In this document: piece by piece, positions 9,801 to 16,883 of the stretch
Layout of the letters: the number at the start of each line of letters is the position of its first letter
How positions within the stretch are numbered: the first letter of the stretch is position 1
Source: Isotricha intestinalis
Lineage: Eukaryota; Ciliophora; Litostomatea; Vestibuliferida; Isotrichidae
Assembly: GCA_023807065.1 (NCBI GenBank)
Contig: JAJJLU010004141.1
Span: 1 to 17,792, forward strand
Length of the DNA stretch: 17,792 nucleotides
Reading direction: 5' to 3'
Position numbers and translations under genes: made by a program
Notes under the pieces: generated by a model
What the model was told of the DNA's origin: nothing
The model's database searches: none
The model's input: only the letters and a program-made list of their open reading frames with translations

Positions 9801-9854
9801 ATTTATACTATTATATGACTTAATTTCATTAATCTTATGAAGCTTATTGAACAT
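6801..9854 (-). CDS. Cytosolic carboxypeptidase (CCP/AGBL-like, peptidase family M14)
   Basis: A complete 1017-residue protein; an in-frame TAA lies just upstream of the ATG. Residues 1-280 are Asn/Ser-rich and mostly disordered. The CCP N-terminal beta domain spans about 285-430 (LIFESRFESGNL, then YIQWFFFRVSN). The M14 zinc peptidase domain spans about 440-715: HPGE at 499-502 gives zinc ligands His499 and Glu502; NPDGV at 539-543 and DLNRRW at 556-561 bind substrate; DFHSH at 593-597 supplies the third zinc ligand (His595); and TLESSFFG at 672-679 supplies catalytic Glu674. All catalytic residues are present, so it should be active. Known CCPs remove glutamates from tubulin tails and related proteins, especially in cilia and flagella. 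After the domain come an acidic run (732-767), a basic NLS-like cluster (776-785) and a TQT site at 877-879. It is transcribed divergently from the IMPDH/GMP reductase gene. Confidence 0.92.
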   Translation of the reverse strand: MFNKLHKINEIKSYNSINPNENNFLNDNDSPINQNNTHEIVSQTSSIKIIKIKELNGFSKENLISNINTTSSNNQNNNLGNSLSFNNINNKQLEKKKSLKNKNNILKGSISQRTIEHCKLINPLIPPPDPLIKRTNLPALNPKFGKMKSFINLPKFIGEEPITKFEYKPNIINLQNQNEKMYEANFYINSHSMLGKLIYLKSTLNKDGCIEIENIINVKKLNNIKNENNSHQNIYFNNNENNKPSTSGSEKLNNNLGNNLRNQTQINKDNIQNKKEPDPYYTLKSSNDETLIFESRFESGNLLCAFRGDDENSYQLYLQNDTNTTGYIQWFFFRVSNTRKGKKVNFNIINMLRKNCLYQRGLKIMTYSTKEAQKENIGWHRDCSNIMYYPNNLYVYNSMTERKRLLHSLTFDYEFKYDNDIVYFANSLPYFYSTLMNQLSKYELDEEKYPFFHRKTLCSTLGGNNLDMFTINSYYDIYKNIGPSYEDKRKGIVLIARQHPGETVGSYVMQGCIDFIMGNSDEAKKLRDIYIIKVVPMMNPDGVLVGNSRTSFAGCDLNRRWLKPNEIIHPEVYYTKEMILKLASQREIAFICDFHSHFGAFNSFFYCNYKDNRRLTSLFPFICSKLSKIISYQQCIYGMPKFKYSTQRIALFNILNKDNEIDGGNNNNSIVTLESSFFGVNRSGDLSRTYFNSNLIKQIGRDVCLGMLAYYYKYENVKIEKKFGTIDIDMNDFEEEIIKEQNEEIDDEKENEEKSESEPSIDNFEKEKIMKLLPSKIKRKRKRKKNTLVKKLLYSNSKRNINVGNSVNNSNIEIKLFNPLTQILKVTLNEQKNEKKLPQKIIINCDNTKKEKVIKEKEKNEKENNILNAPPRKDAMTQTEEIFFKMHWSYFAGEYPIIQSKIWKKELMSEKKKIEGMYRSKSQSDNIKMNINLNQNNPNGNYLKVVKGNGNNNNNFNSSLNKKINPLQRVQFVNNNFHNLKSSYNLKGKSSSNISNNSQNQSQNYKVNKKRMNHIFK

Positions 9855-10133
9855 TAATTTTTATTTAATTTAACGAAAATATAACATATATATTTTCTTA
9901 ATTTTTTTCATTTTTATTAATTATCAATAAAATAATAATTTAAAAAAAAAATCTTTATAAAAAAAAATGACTTATCCTAAATTTTTTAACTAAGCAATAA
10001 AAAAGAATTTATAAAATTAAAAACAATTTATCATCTTATGTGAAAACAATAGAAACTTAAAAACAAAGAAAATATTTAAAAAATAAAAAACGAAAAAAAA
10101 TCTTTCCATTCAACAAAAAAAAAAATAAAAAAA

Positions 10134-10149
10134 CGTAAGACTAGTTACG
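10134..10149. repeat. Short inverted repeat CGTAA/TTACG in the divergent promoter
   Basis: Arms CGTAA (10134-10138) and TTACG (10145-10149) flank a 6-base centre. It is one of few G/C-containing symmetric elements in this spacer. It may be a transcription factor site; chance is possible for arms this short. Confidence 0.3.
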
Positions 10150-10211
10150 AAAGAAGAGAAAAGCACTTAAAAAAAATATCAAAAAAAAACAAATGAATTA
10201 AAAGAAAAAAA

Positions 10212-10221
10212 GCAGATCTGC
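10212..10221. repeat. Perfect 10-bp palindrome GCAGATCTGC
   Basis: A perfect palindrome with six G/C bases, set in a leader that is otherwise nearly pure A/T, about 150 bases upstream of the IMPDH/GMP reductase ATG. A dimeric protein-binding site is the natural guess. Nothing else in the sequence proves it. Confidence 0.35.
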
Positions 10222-10372
10222 ATTCAAAAAAACACTTTTTAAAAATATTACAAAATAATAAAAAACCAAAATATAAATAAAAGGAAAAAAAATTAAAAAA
10301 ACCCTTTAAGCATAAAACGCAAAAAAATAAAAAAAAATCAAAAAAAAATACCCGTTTAAAAATCAAAAAGAA

Positions 10373-11479
10373 ATGAGCTTTTCAAAATTAACAAAAATAG
10401 GATATTCCTTACGTGACGTAACAGTAGTTCAAGCACCATTAGGAACTTTCCAACATAGAGCAGACGTAGACCCTTTTGTTGAAATATGCGAAAGAAAAGT
10501 TTATCCTGTTTTCGTTAGTCCAATGTCTTCTGTAACAGATGAAAAAAATTATCGCTGTTGGATTGAAAATAAATTAACTCCAGTTGTTCCAAGAAGCATA
10601 AAGCAAAATGTTTCTTTTGAAGAAAGAATAAAAATTGCAGAAGAAACCTTTGTTTCTATTTCCTTACAAGAAACTGAGGATTTATATAATTTAGACTTAC
10701 ATAAAAAAATATATATTTGTATTGATATTGCAAATGGGAATTTGTCTTCATTATATGAATCATGTAAGAAATTAAAGGAGAAATTTAAATCAAATATTGT
10801 TATAATGACAGGTAATTGTGCCAATCCGAAAATGTATAATTATTACGCTGAGAATGGAATAGATTGGATGAGAGTAGGAATAGGAATTGGAAGTAGATGT
10901 ATAACATCATGTAATACAAGTATATATACTCCTCCCGCTACTTTATTAGATGAATTAAACCAAATGAAAATCCAATGGAGTAAAGAACATAATGGTGAAA
11001 TTCCTACTAAAATTATATTAGATGGTGGAATAAGTAATTTTGATGATATTCAAAAGGCATTAGCTTTAGGAGCAGATGCAGTAATGAGTGGAAATATTTT
11101 TGCAAGAGCAGAAGAAGCATGTGGTGAAGTAAGATATGCTTATGATATAAATAATTATTCAAATGGTGAATCAATAAGTATTGAAGAGTATAATAATTTA
11201 GATGAAGAAAAGAAAAAGAATTATAAACCTTTTAGGGATTATTATGGAATGAGTACTAAAAGAGCTCAAAATATTGTTAATGGTTCTGCTACTAGAACGA
11301 GTGAAGGTATTAGTAGACCTGTTGCTGTTGAATATCCAATTTCTAAATGGGCTGATAATATGGAATCTTATTTAAGATCTGCTATGACCTATACTAACTC
11401 ACAAAATATTCAAGAATTTCAAAACAATACTGAAGTTATTATTCTTGGAGGATCAGGTGATTTATGTTATAGAAAATAA
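10373..11479 (+). CDS. IMP dehydrogenase/GMP reductase family enzyme lacking CBS domains
   Basis: A 368-residue TIM-barrel protein; an in-frame TAA at 10328 precedes the ATG. The N terminus (YSLRDVTVV, then HRADVDPF) and VSPMSSVT at 48-55 follow the family pattern. The active-site loop GIGIGSRCITS has catalytic Cys176; DGGIS at 217-221 and VMSGNIFA at 237-244 bind the IMP/GMP phosphate. The segment RTSEG (308-312) and LRSAMTYT (334-341) form the C-terminal part. There is no CBS insertion and no Arg-Tyr pair of the IMPDH flap. Cys176-x-Thr178 and Glu311 resemble GMP reductase, so NADPH-dependent conversion of GMP to IMP is the better guess. However, the loop after Cys176 (CNTSIYTPP) departs from the usual T-G-V-G-x-P-Q. 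Such single-domain forms are common in bacteria and phages, so bacterial origin is possible. The family is certain; the reaction is not. Confidence 0.85.
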   Translation: MSFSKLTKIGYSLRDVTVVQAPLGTFQHRADVDPFVEICERKVYPVFVSPMSSVTDEKNYRCWIENKLTPVVPRSIKQNVSFEERIKIAEETFVSISLQETEDLYNLDLHKKIYICIDIANGNLSSLYESCKKLKEKFKSNIVIMTGNCANPKMYNYYAENGIDWMRVGIGIGSRCITSCNTSIYTPPATLLDELNQMKIQWSKEHNGEIPTKIILDGGISNFDDIQKALALGADAVMSGNIFARAEEACGEVRYAYDINNYSNGESISIEEYNNLDEEKKKNYKPFRDYYGMSTKRAQNIVNGSATRTSEGISRPVAVEYPISKWADNMESYLRSAMTYTNSQNIQEFQNNTEVIILGGSGDLCYRK

Positions 11480-11944
11480 TTTAAACAGTTTGTAAATTGT
11501 TAGTGAATAATCACAGTATTTTTAATATCTAAAAATTTAGATATTCGTAATATTTTGTTTTTTTAATTTTATTTTTCTTTCTCAAAGAGAAAATTCTTAT
11601 ATTTATAAAAACTATTTTTAAGAGTTCATCAAATTTTTTATTTTTTATAAATTTAATGTTTTTTTATTTTTTTAAAAGAATTTTATTTTAAATAAAGATT
11701 GAGAAGGTTATGAATGCATTTTTTATTTTTTTAATCAATTATAAAAATTTTATTTTAATATATATTTATTTTATAAATTAAAATTTATTTAATAATTTTT
11801 ATTTTTTTCAAATATTGTAAATGATTTTTCATTTATTTAGTTATTTTTTCTTTTAATAAAATTTTAAAAACAATTTTTCATTGAGTATAAAAAATAATAT
11901 CAAAATATAATATTAACTACAATAAATTAAGATTTTTATAAAAA

Positions 11945-12015
11945 AAATTGAGAAAATTACCTTTCTTATTGTTAACTTAATCGATAAAAAAGTTTTTCTA
12001 ATCTTTTCTCAATTT
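11945..12015. repeat. 12-bp perfect inverted repeat
   Basis: AAATTGAGAAAA at 11945-11956 is exactly complementary to TTTTCTCAATTT at 12004-12015, with a 47-base loop. In DNA this AT-rich, about one such match is expected by chance in a spacer of this size. It is recorded as a structure and not as a proven element. Confidence 0.4.
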
Positions 12016-12633
12016 ATTTAAAAGAATGAATGATTAATTATAATAAAAAATTAAAAAGAGTAATTGTAATTATTTTTTGTTTTTAAATAATAATAAAGGT
12101 TCATATTTTTTATATTTATATTTCTTTTTCCTTATACAAAAATTAATTGTCTCCTTTGAAATTATTTTGAATAATTTTATTGTTTCAAGCATAAATTTTC
12201 TTTTGGATAAAACTTAATTCATGAATTAGAGATAATGCTTATTTAAAGCTAAACAATCAAATTTTCAATTAATAAAAGACATTTAATTTCACAATCAACA
12301 CTTTAGATTATCACAAATATATATATCAACTGATTTTTGGTAGTCTAATTTTTAATGATAAAAATAATTTGAATCAATTGTTAATTTAGTTTTTTTGTTT
12401 TTTCGATCTATTTTCAATATTTAAACAACTAACGTTAATAAAATACATTTAAAGTCAGTTTGAGAAAATACTATTTATTAGATAGCCAATTATCATTATC
12501 ATTTTTTTAAAAAATCTATAAATGTCTAATTTTATGGTAAAATTATTTGTTATGAATATTATTTTATTTTATTATATTTTGAATGTTTGTTATGTATTTT
12601 TATGTCAATATTATTATTATTTGATAATAATTA

Positions 12634-12705
12634 AATGTAATAAATTATTATTTCTCGTAAATAAATGATGTAAGCAAAAATAATTGAGAAATCAGTCATT
12701 ACATT
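12634..12705. repeat. Two-part imperfect stem-loop
   Basis: Outer arms AATGTAAT (12634-12641) and ATTACATT (12698-12705) enclose inner arms ATTTCTC (12650-12656) and GAGAAAT (12686-12692) around a 29-base loop, with 8- and 5-base side bulges. Two nested stems in register are less likely by chance than one. It could be a folded RNA element or a remnant of a short inverted-repeat transposon. Confidence 0.4.
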
Positions 12706-13022
12706 CAAAAAGTAAGATTATATATTTATTTTCTCATATTTAGAAAATTTAAATAAATAAGTGATCCATTACTAAAAAAAATAAAAGGATTTTTTAGTTT
12801 TAATTTTATTCTTTGATAAATTATGAGAAGGGTTATATTTCCATAATATTTTTAGAAAATTTAAAATATTCTAATTTAAATTTTTCTGTGAATGTTAAAT
12901 CACTTCAAATAATCATATAATATTATAAAATTTTTCTAAAAAAATTCAATTTGTATTTTTTATCTTTTTTATTTAAAGGAATCTCAAATTCAATCAAATC
13001 TCATTTATTTATTCCTATTCTT

Positions 13023-13136
13023 TTATCTTCAAAATTAAATTACTTTTTAATCTTTTAAAAATTCATTTAATATATAATTCATTATTTAATCTATAAATGA
13101 TTTATGAATTAAATTATAATGAATTTTTGAAGATAA
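13023..13136. repeat. Nested palindromic cluster
   Basis: TTATCTTCAAAA (13023-13034) pairs with TTTTGAAGATAA (13125-13136). AAAAATTCATT (13057-13067) pairs with AATGAATTTTT (13118-13128), sharing a few bases with the first stem. TAATTCAT (13075-13082) pairs with ATGAATTA (13104-13111). Together they make a hairpin-prone block about 114 bases long, some 270 bases before the orphan gene. Function is unknown. Confidence 0.4.
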
Positions 13137-13407
13137 CTCAAATCTTAAAATAACAAATAAAATAAAATATCTTTATCCATATTTATATATAATATAACAA
13201 TATATGGGCAATTGAAATCCTTTTTTCTTAATTTCAATTTTTTGTAAGAAGAAAATGAAGAATTAGATAAAAATATACAAAAAATATGAAACATTCTTAA
13301 TAATTCGATAAATAAAATTATCAAAAAAATATAATTTATTATAATTGTAATGTTAAAATGACTCTATAATAAATATTTAGAGATAATATTTAATTAATAA
13401 TAAAAAA

Positions 13408-14382
13408 ATGAAAAATAAAAATTTAAATAATGATAATATAAGTTTTAATTATTCAAAACTTTTATCTTTTAGAAAATATCAAAAAAAAAAGTTTTACATA
13501 GACAAAAATGAAAAAGTCTTTTTTTTTAATGATTATTTCTTTAGAGTTAAAAATAATTTTATTTCAATTTTTAATAATTTAAATAATAATCCAGTAATGA
13601 TTATAAATAATAATGAAATTGGAAATATAAAAACAATTAATAAAGTATATAATAATTTTTATTTATGCTTAAATAATAAATTAACTCTTTTCTTTATTGA
13701 GATTGAAATTAATATAAATAAATATTCTATAATATATAAAATAGAAAATTATAAATTTTTATTTTGTTCAAATTTCTCAAACAAATATTTACTATTAAAT
13801 AATAATTATAATTTTGAATTTTTTACAATAAAAAATAATTTAATTATAAAACAAACAATTTTTAATCATTATTTTAATTATCCTATTATTATAAAAAAGG
13901 AAAAGAAAAAATTATTAATTGATTTTAATGAAAACAAAATAAATACTTATGACATTAAAACTTTTGAATTATTATCTTCATTAACTTTAGATTTTAAAAT
14001 TACCAACATTCAAAAAATATGGTATTTAAAAGAAAAAAAGTGTTTTTTTATTCATCAAAAAAATTTATATATAATATATTTTGATTTAATATCAAATGAA
14101 TCTTTTCAATATTTATCTTTAGGATGTTTAAAATATGTTGAAATTATGAATAATTATACTTTTTTAATTTGTACAGTTAATTCTGAAATGTGTAAATTAA
14201 TTAAAATAATATCTATTAATTCTTTTGAAGAATATGCTTTTGTTCCTTTTGGGATTTTTTTTAAAAATGTATATTTAGAATTTAAGTTAAAGAAATATAA
14301 AGAAAAAAAATTCAATGTTAATGAATTTAGTGAATTGATTGATTTATTTGAGAATGATACAAAAATTAAATTCATTGAATAA
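13408..14382 (+). CDS. Orphan protein, possibly a degenerate beta-propeller
   Basis: A 324-residue protein very rich in Asn, Ile, Phe, Lys and Leu; an in-frame TAA at 13384 precedes the ATG. I do not recognise it. The sequence alternates short hydrophobic strands with Asn/Lys turns roughly every 10-15 residues (for example VFFFNDYFFRV, FYLCLNNKL, NKYLLLNNN, KNLYIIYFDL, YTFLICTVN). This would fit an all-beta, WD40-like repeat fold, but no WD or GH signature is visible. There is no signal peptide and no convincing transmembrane helix. It has no poly-Gln or acidic tracts, unlike the other long proteins here. A continuous 324-codon frame in 85% A/T DNA, where stops are frequent by chance, supports a real gene. 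It precedes the threonine ammonia-lyase on the same strand by 275 bases; no functional link is implied. Confidence 0.65.
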   Translation: MKNKNLNNDNISFNYSKLLSFRKYQKKKFYIDKNEKVFFFNDYFFRVKNNFISIFNNLNNNPVMIINNNEIGNIKTINKVYNNFYLCLNNKLTLFFIEIEININKYSIIYKIENYKFLFCSNFSNKYLLLNNNYNFEFFTIKNNLIIKQTIFNHYFNYPIIIKKEKKKLLIDFNENKINTYDIKTFELLSSLTLDFKITNIQKIWYLKEKKCFFIHQKNLYIIYFDLISNESFQYLSLGCLKYVEIMNNYTFLICTVNSEMCKLIKIISINSFEEYAFVPFGIFFKNVYLEFKLKKYKEKKFNVNEFSELIDLFENDTKIKFIE

Positions 14383-14657
14383 AATAAATAATTCATTTTA
14401 ACACATTGAAAGTTGTATTATTATTTTATAATTATTATAAACATCAATATTTTAATGTTAAATAAATTATAAATTATAATAATAAAAAAATAATTATTTA
14501 ATTTTAAATAATGAAAATGACATTTCAAATAATAAATAAAATTTAAGTCACAGTATTAAAAAATAAATAGGGATATTATTAAATAAAATTTATTTTACAT
14601 CATTGCTTATCATCAATATAAATAGGACATCAAAAAAAAAAATTAAAAATATAAAAA

Positions 14658-15869
14658 ATGTCAAAATTCTCAAACATTAATGAAGAAATCAAAAAAGCCC
14701 AAAAACTTTTAAAAGGCATAGCGGAGCGTACTCCTATAGTAAAATGTTATGACTTATCATCAGAAAATCGTGAAGTTTTCATAAAATTAGAAAATCTTCA
14801 AAGAACCGGTTCTTTTAAAATAAGAGGAGCATTTAACAAATTAGGTTCTCTTTCTGAAGAAGTGAGAAATAAAGGAATTATATGTAGTTCTGCCGGTAAT
14901 CATGCTCAAGGAGTTGCTTTAGCTGGTAAAACATTTGGATGTCCTGTCATTGCTTGTATGCCAGAGACTGCTCCTCAAGCAAAATTAAATGCTACTAGGA
15001 GTTATGGAGCACAGATTGTTCTCAATGGACAAGTATATGATGATGCTCAGGACAAAGCTCATGAACTTCAAAAGGAGAAAGGTTATACCTATGTTCATGC
15101 TTTTGAAGATGAACTTGTTATTGCAGGACAAGGTACTATTGGAATGGAAATTGTTGAAGATATTAAAGATGTTGATTGCATTGTAGTACCCATTGGTGGA
15201 GGAGGACTTATTGCTGGAATTACTATTGCTGCAAAGTCATATAATCCTGATATTAAGATTGTTGGTGTTCAGGCAGAAGGTGCTCACGCCATGGTTGAAT
15301 CTATTAAAAAAGGGGAGAGGATTTCTTTACCTGCTAAGACATTAGCTGATGGTATTCAGGTTAAAGAACCTGGGAAAATACCATTTGAAGTTCTTAAGGA
15401 ATATGCTCATTCTTTGGTAACAGTCTCAGAAAGTCAGATTCATAATGCTATGATATTCCTTTTTGAGAAACATCATGCCATTGTTGAAGGTGCTGGTGCA
15501 GTATCAATTGCTGCTTGTCTTTATGATAAATTACCAAAAGAATGTAAGAAAATTTGTCTTGTTTGTTCAGGAGGAAATATTGATATTGGAGTATTTTCTA
15601 GATTAATTGATAGAGTTTTACTTGAACAAAAAAGAAGAGTTCATTTTGAAATTGAAGTTCCAGATCAAGTTGGAGAAATGGAAAAATTATTACATATTTT
15701 TACTAAATTAAATGTTAATGTTTATCACACTGTTAGTACGAGGCAATCTCTTTCTTCTGATTTAATGATGCAGAGAATTAATTATACTTTGGAATTTCAA
15801 AGTGAAGAGCAAGAAAAGAAGGTAATTCAAGAACTTAAAGACAAAAAATATATATATAATATCATTTAA
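14658..15869 (+). CDS. ilvA: Threonine ammonia-lyase (threonine dehydratase), medium form with ACT-like domain
   Basis: A complete 403-residue PLP enzyme converting threonine to 2-oxobutyrate and ammonia; a TAA lies one codon before the upstream AAA and the ATG. Fold-type II motifs are in order: TGSFKIRGA with PLP Lys54, SAGNHAQG at 78-85 binding substrate, PIGGGGLIAG at 178-187 holding the PLP phosphate, and CSGGN at 303-307 near the pyridine nitrogen. Residues 328-395 (HFEIEVPDQVGEM onward) form an ACT-like regulatory domain. This architecture is the bacterial medium form, between short TdcB and the two-ACT biosynthetic IlvA. The product feeds isoleucine synthesis or fermentative 2-oxobutyrate use. 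The gene is visibly richer in G/C than its neighbours, probably because the protein is well conserved. Bacterial ancestry by transfer is plausible. Serine could also be a substrate. Confidence 0.93.
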   Translation: MSKFSNINEEIKKAQKLLKGIAERTPIVKCYDLSSENREVFIKLENLQRTGSFKIRGAFNKLGSLSEEVRNKGIICSSAGNHAQGVALAGKTFGCPVIACMPETAPQAKLNATRSYGAQIVLNGQVYDDAQDKAHELQKEKGYTYVHAFEDELVIAGQGTIGMEIVEDIKDVDCIVVPIGGGGLIAGITIAAKSYNPDIKIVGVQAEGAHAMVESIKKGERISLPAKTLADGIQVKEPGKIPFEVLKEYAHSLVTVSESQIHNAMIFLFEKHHAIVEGAGAVSIAACLYDKLPKECKKICLVCSGGNIDIGVFSRLIDRVLLEQKRRVHFEIEVPDQVGEMEKLLHIFTKLNVNVYHTVSTRQSLSSDLMMQRINYTLEFQSEEQEKKVIQELKDKKYIYNII

Positions 15870-16883
15870 TCCATTTTTATTAGAGTATAATTTAAGTTTA
15901 AATATAATTAATATATTATTATTATATGAATTTCTTAAGGGTTTAATTATTCAGGTTTAAGATTTGTTATTTTGATTTTTTACCTTTTTTTCATAAATTT
16001 ATAAAATATAATATTTATTTATTCATTAAAATGTAGTTTATTTTTATTTTTTTATTTAATTAAGATTTTATAATAAAAACCATTTTTTTTCAAAAATAAA
16101 AATCAAAATGTAAATTATTTTTTATTTTTATTAGAAATTAATATTTATTCCTATTCTTATTAAGATTATTTGAAGGAGTAATTCTTTTTTAAATTCATAA
16201 ACACCATTTTCAATTTTCAACACTTTTAACAAATACTTCAACGTTATTTCCATATTTTACCTAAGTTTCATATAAAATCATATTATTATAATTAACTTTT
16301 TTCAAATTATTTAAATCACTTTTATTTCCAAAAAGAACTAAATCTAGTATTTTTATTAAGTAATTATTTCAATCATCAATTTAACTTTTAACACTTTCAA
16401 AGATTTCTCTATTTGAAATATCATCAATATCAAATACTATTTTTATAATAAACTCTTGTTATACTTCCAAAATTTTTGTCCTGCTGAGTCTCATATTTGA
16501 ATTCTAAATATCTTATTGTTTATTTTTATTTTTTTAACTCCAAATTTATTCCCATTGATACATTATAATCTTCTTCAAAAAAATCATATATGTAAAAAAG
16601 GGGAAGATAACTTTTTCCGATTCATTAATCTCCTATTATTATATATTTAAAAAGGTCTATTTTATTTTTTTTAATTATTTCTTTTTTTTTAATTATTTTT
16701 ATTTTATACTCGGAAATCTCAAAACCTTTTTTTCTCTTAGATTCTCTAATTGTTTATTTTATTATTTTTCTTTATGAAAGTTTTTGGTTTTTGTTTTTTT
16801 CGTTGATTTTTATATAATTTTATTTTAATTATTTCATAAAATTAAATTAAAAATTTTATTGAATTAAGTTTTTAATATTTAAC
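15870..16883. other. 1 kb spacer containing a Rab pseudogene
   Basis: The spacer lies between two + strand genes. Bases 15870-16150 and about 16680-16883 are plain AT-rich sequence with T runs and no recognisable gene. The middle carries the remains of a minus-strand Rab GTPase gene (listed separately). The promoter of the Ras-like gene must lie in the last 200 bases or so. Confidence 0.6.
16180..16672 (-). pseudogene. Decayed Rab GTPase (Rab2/4/14-like)
   Basis: The minus strand reads as a broken Rab from end to end. In order: IDLFKYIIIGD-x-x-IGKSYL (P-loop, two stops at x-x), then in a shifted frame DFFEEDYNVSMGI (switch I region), then KFGVKKIKINNKIFRIQI followed by a TGA where Rabs have Trp and DSAGQ (switch II; TGA at 16491-16493). 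After another shift come NFGSITRVYYKNS, VFDIDDISNREIFESVK, a LVLFGNKSDLNN guanine-binding motif near 16312-16329, and VKYGNNVEVFVKSVEN in place of the ETSAK region. At least six stops and several frameshifts, plus a small deletion after YYKNS, rule out function. The LFKYIIIGD start and ITR-x-YY block are typical of the Rab2/4/14 group. Most stops fit G/C-to-A/T mutation of the original codons. Confidence 0.85.

Larger units (their letters stand above)
9855..10372. promoter_or_regulatory. Divergent intergenic region with an A-rich leader before the IMPDH/GMP reductase gene
   Basis: The spacer separates the starts of the carboxypeptidase (-) and IMPDH/GMP reductase (+) genes, so it must hold both promoters. 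From about 10030 to the ATG at 10373 the + strand is made mostly of A runs with few T, unlike the mixed A/T of other spacers. Two compact symmetric elements with unusual G/C content stand out: CGTAA-6 nt-TTACG at 10134-10149 and the perfect palindrome GCAGATCTGC at 10212-10221. Either may be a protein-binding site, but function is inference. Confidence 0.5.
11480..13407. other. 1.9 kb AT-rich spacer with inverted repeats
   Basis: The spacer lies between two + strand genes and contains no convincing reading frame. It holds three notable inverted-repeat clusters (listed separately). About 12090-12240 gives a short minus-strand Lys-rich frame that could be the remnant of a gene tail. No tRNA-like cloverleaf or T-loop sequence was seen by eye. 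The first part must contain the 3' UTR of the IMPDH/GMP reductase gene, and the last 200 bases or so the promoter of the orphan gene. Confidence 0.5.

Noticed and set aside
9608..9823. Plus-strand 71-codon frame over the start of the carboxypeptidase gene
   Set aside because: It is antisense to the Asn-rich N-terminal region and its Leu/Phe/Tyr content follows from that.
10145..10366. Minus-strand 73-codon frame in the divergent spacer
   Set aside because: It is Phe-rich only because the opposite strand consists of A runs; there are no protein-like features.
11480..13407. tRNA or other structured RNA gene in the long spacer
   Set aside because: I found no T-loop consensus, no cloverleaf arms and no G/C-rich stems; the inverted repeats are A/T-rich and could be chance.
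14989..15186. Second plus-strand frame inside the threonine ammonia-lyase gene
   Set aside because: It is an out-of-frame reading of a well-supported enzyme, with no features of its own.
16180..16672. A variant genetic code (TGA as Trp, TAA/TAG as Gln) that would make the Rab gene intact
   Set aside because: Intact genes here use TGG and CAA and end in TAA or TGA (the LRR gene ends in TGA). The Rab region also has frameshifts and a deletion that no code change can repair.
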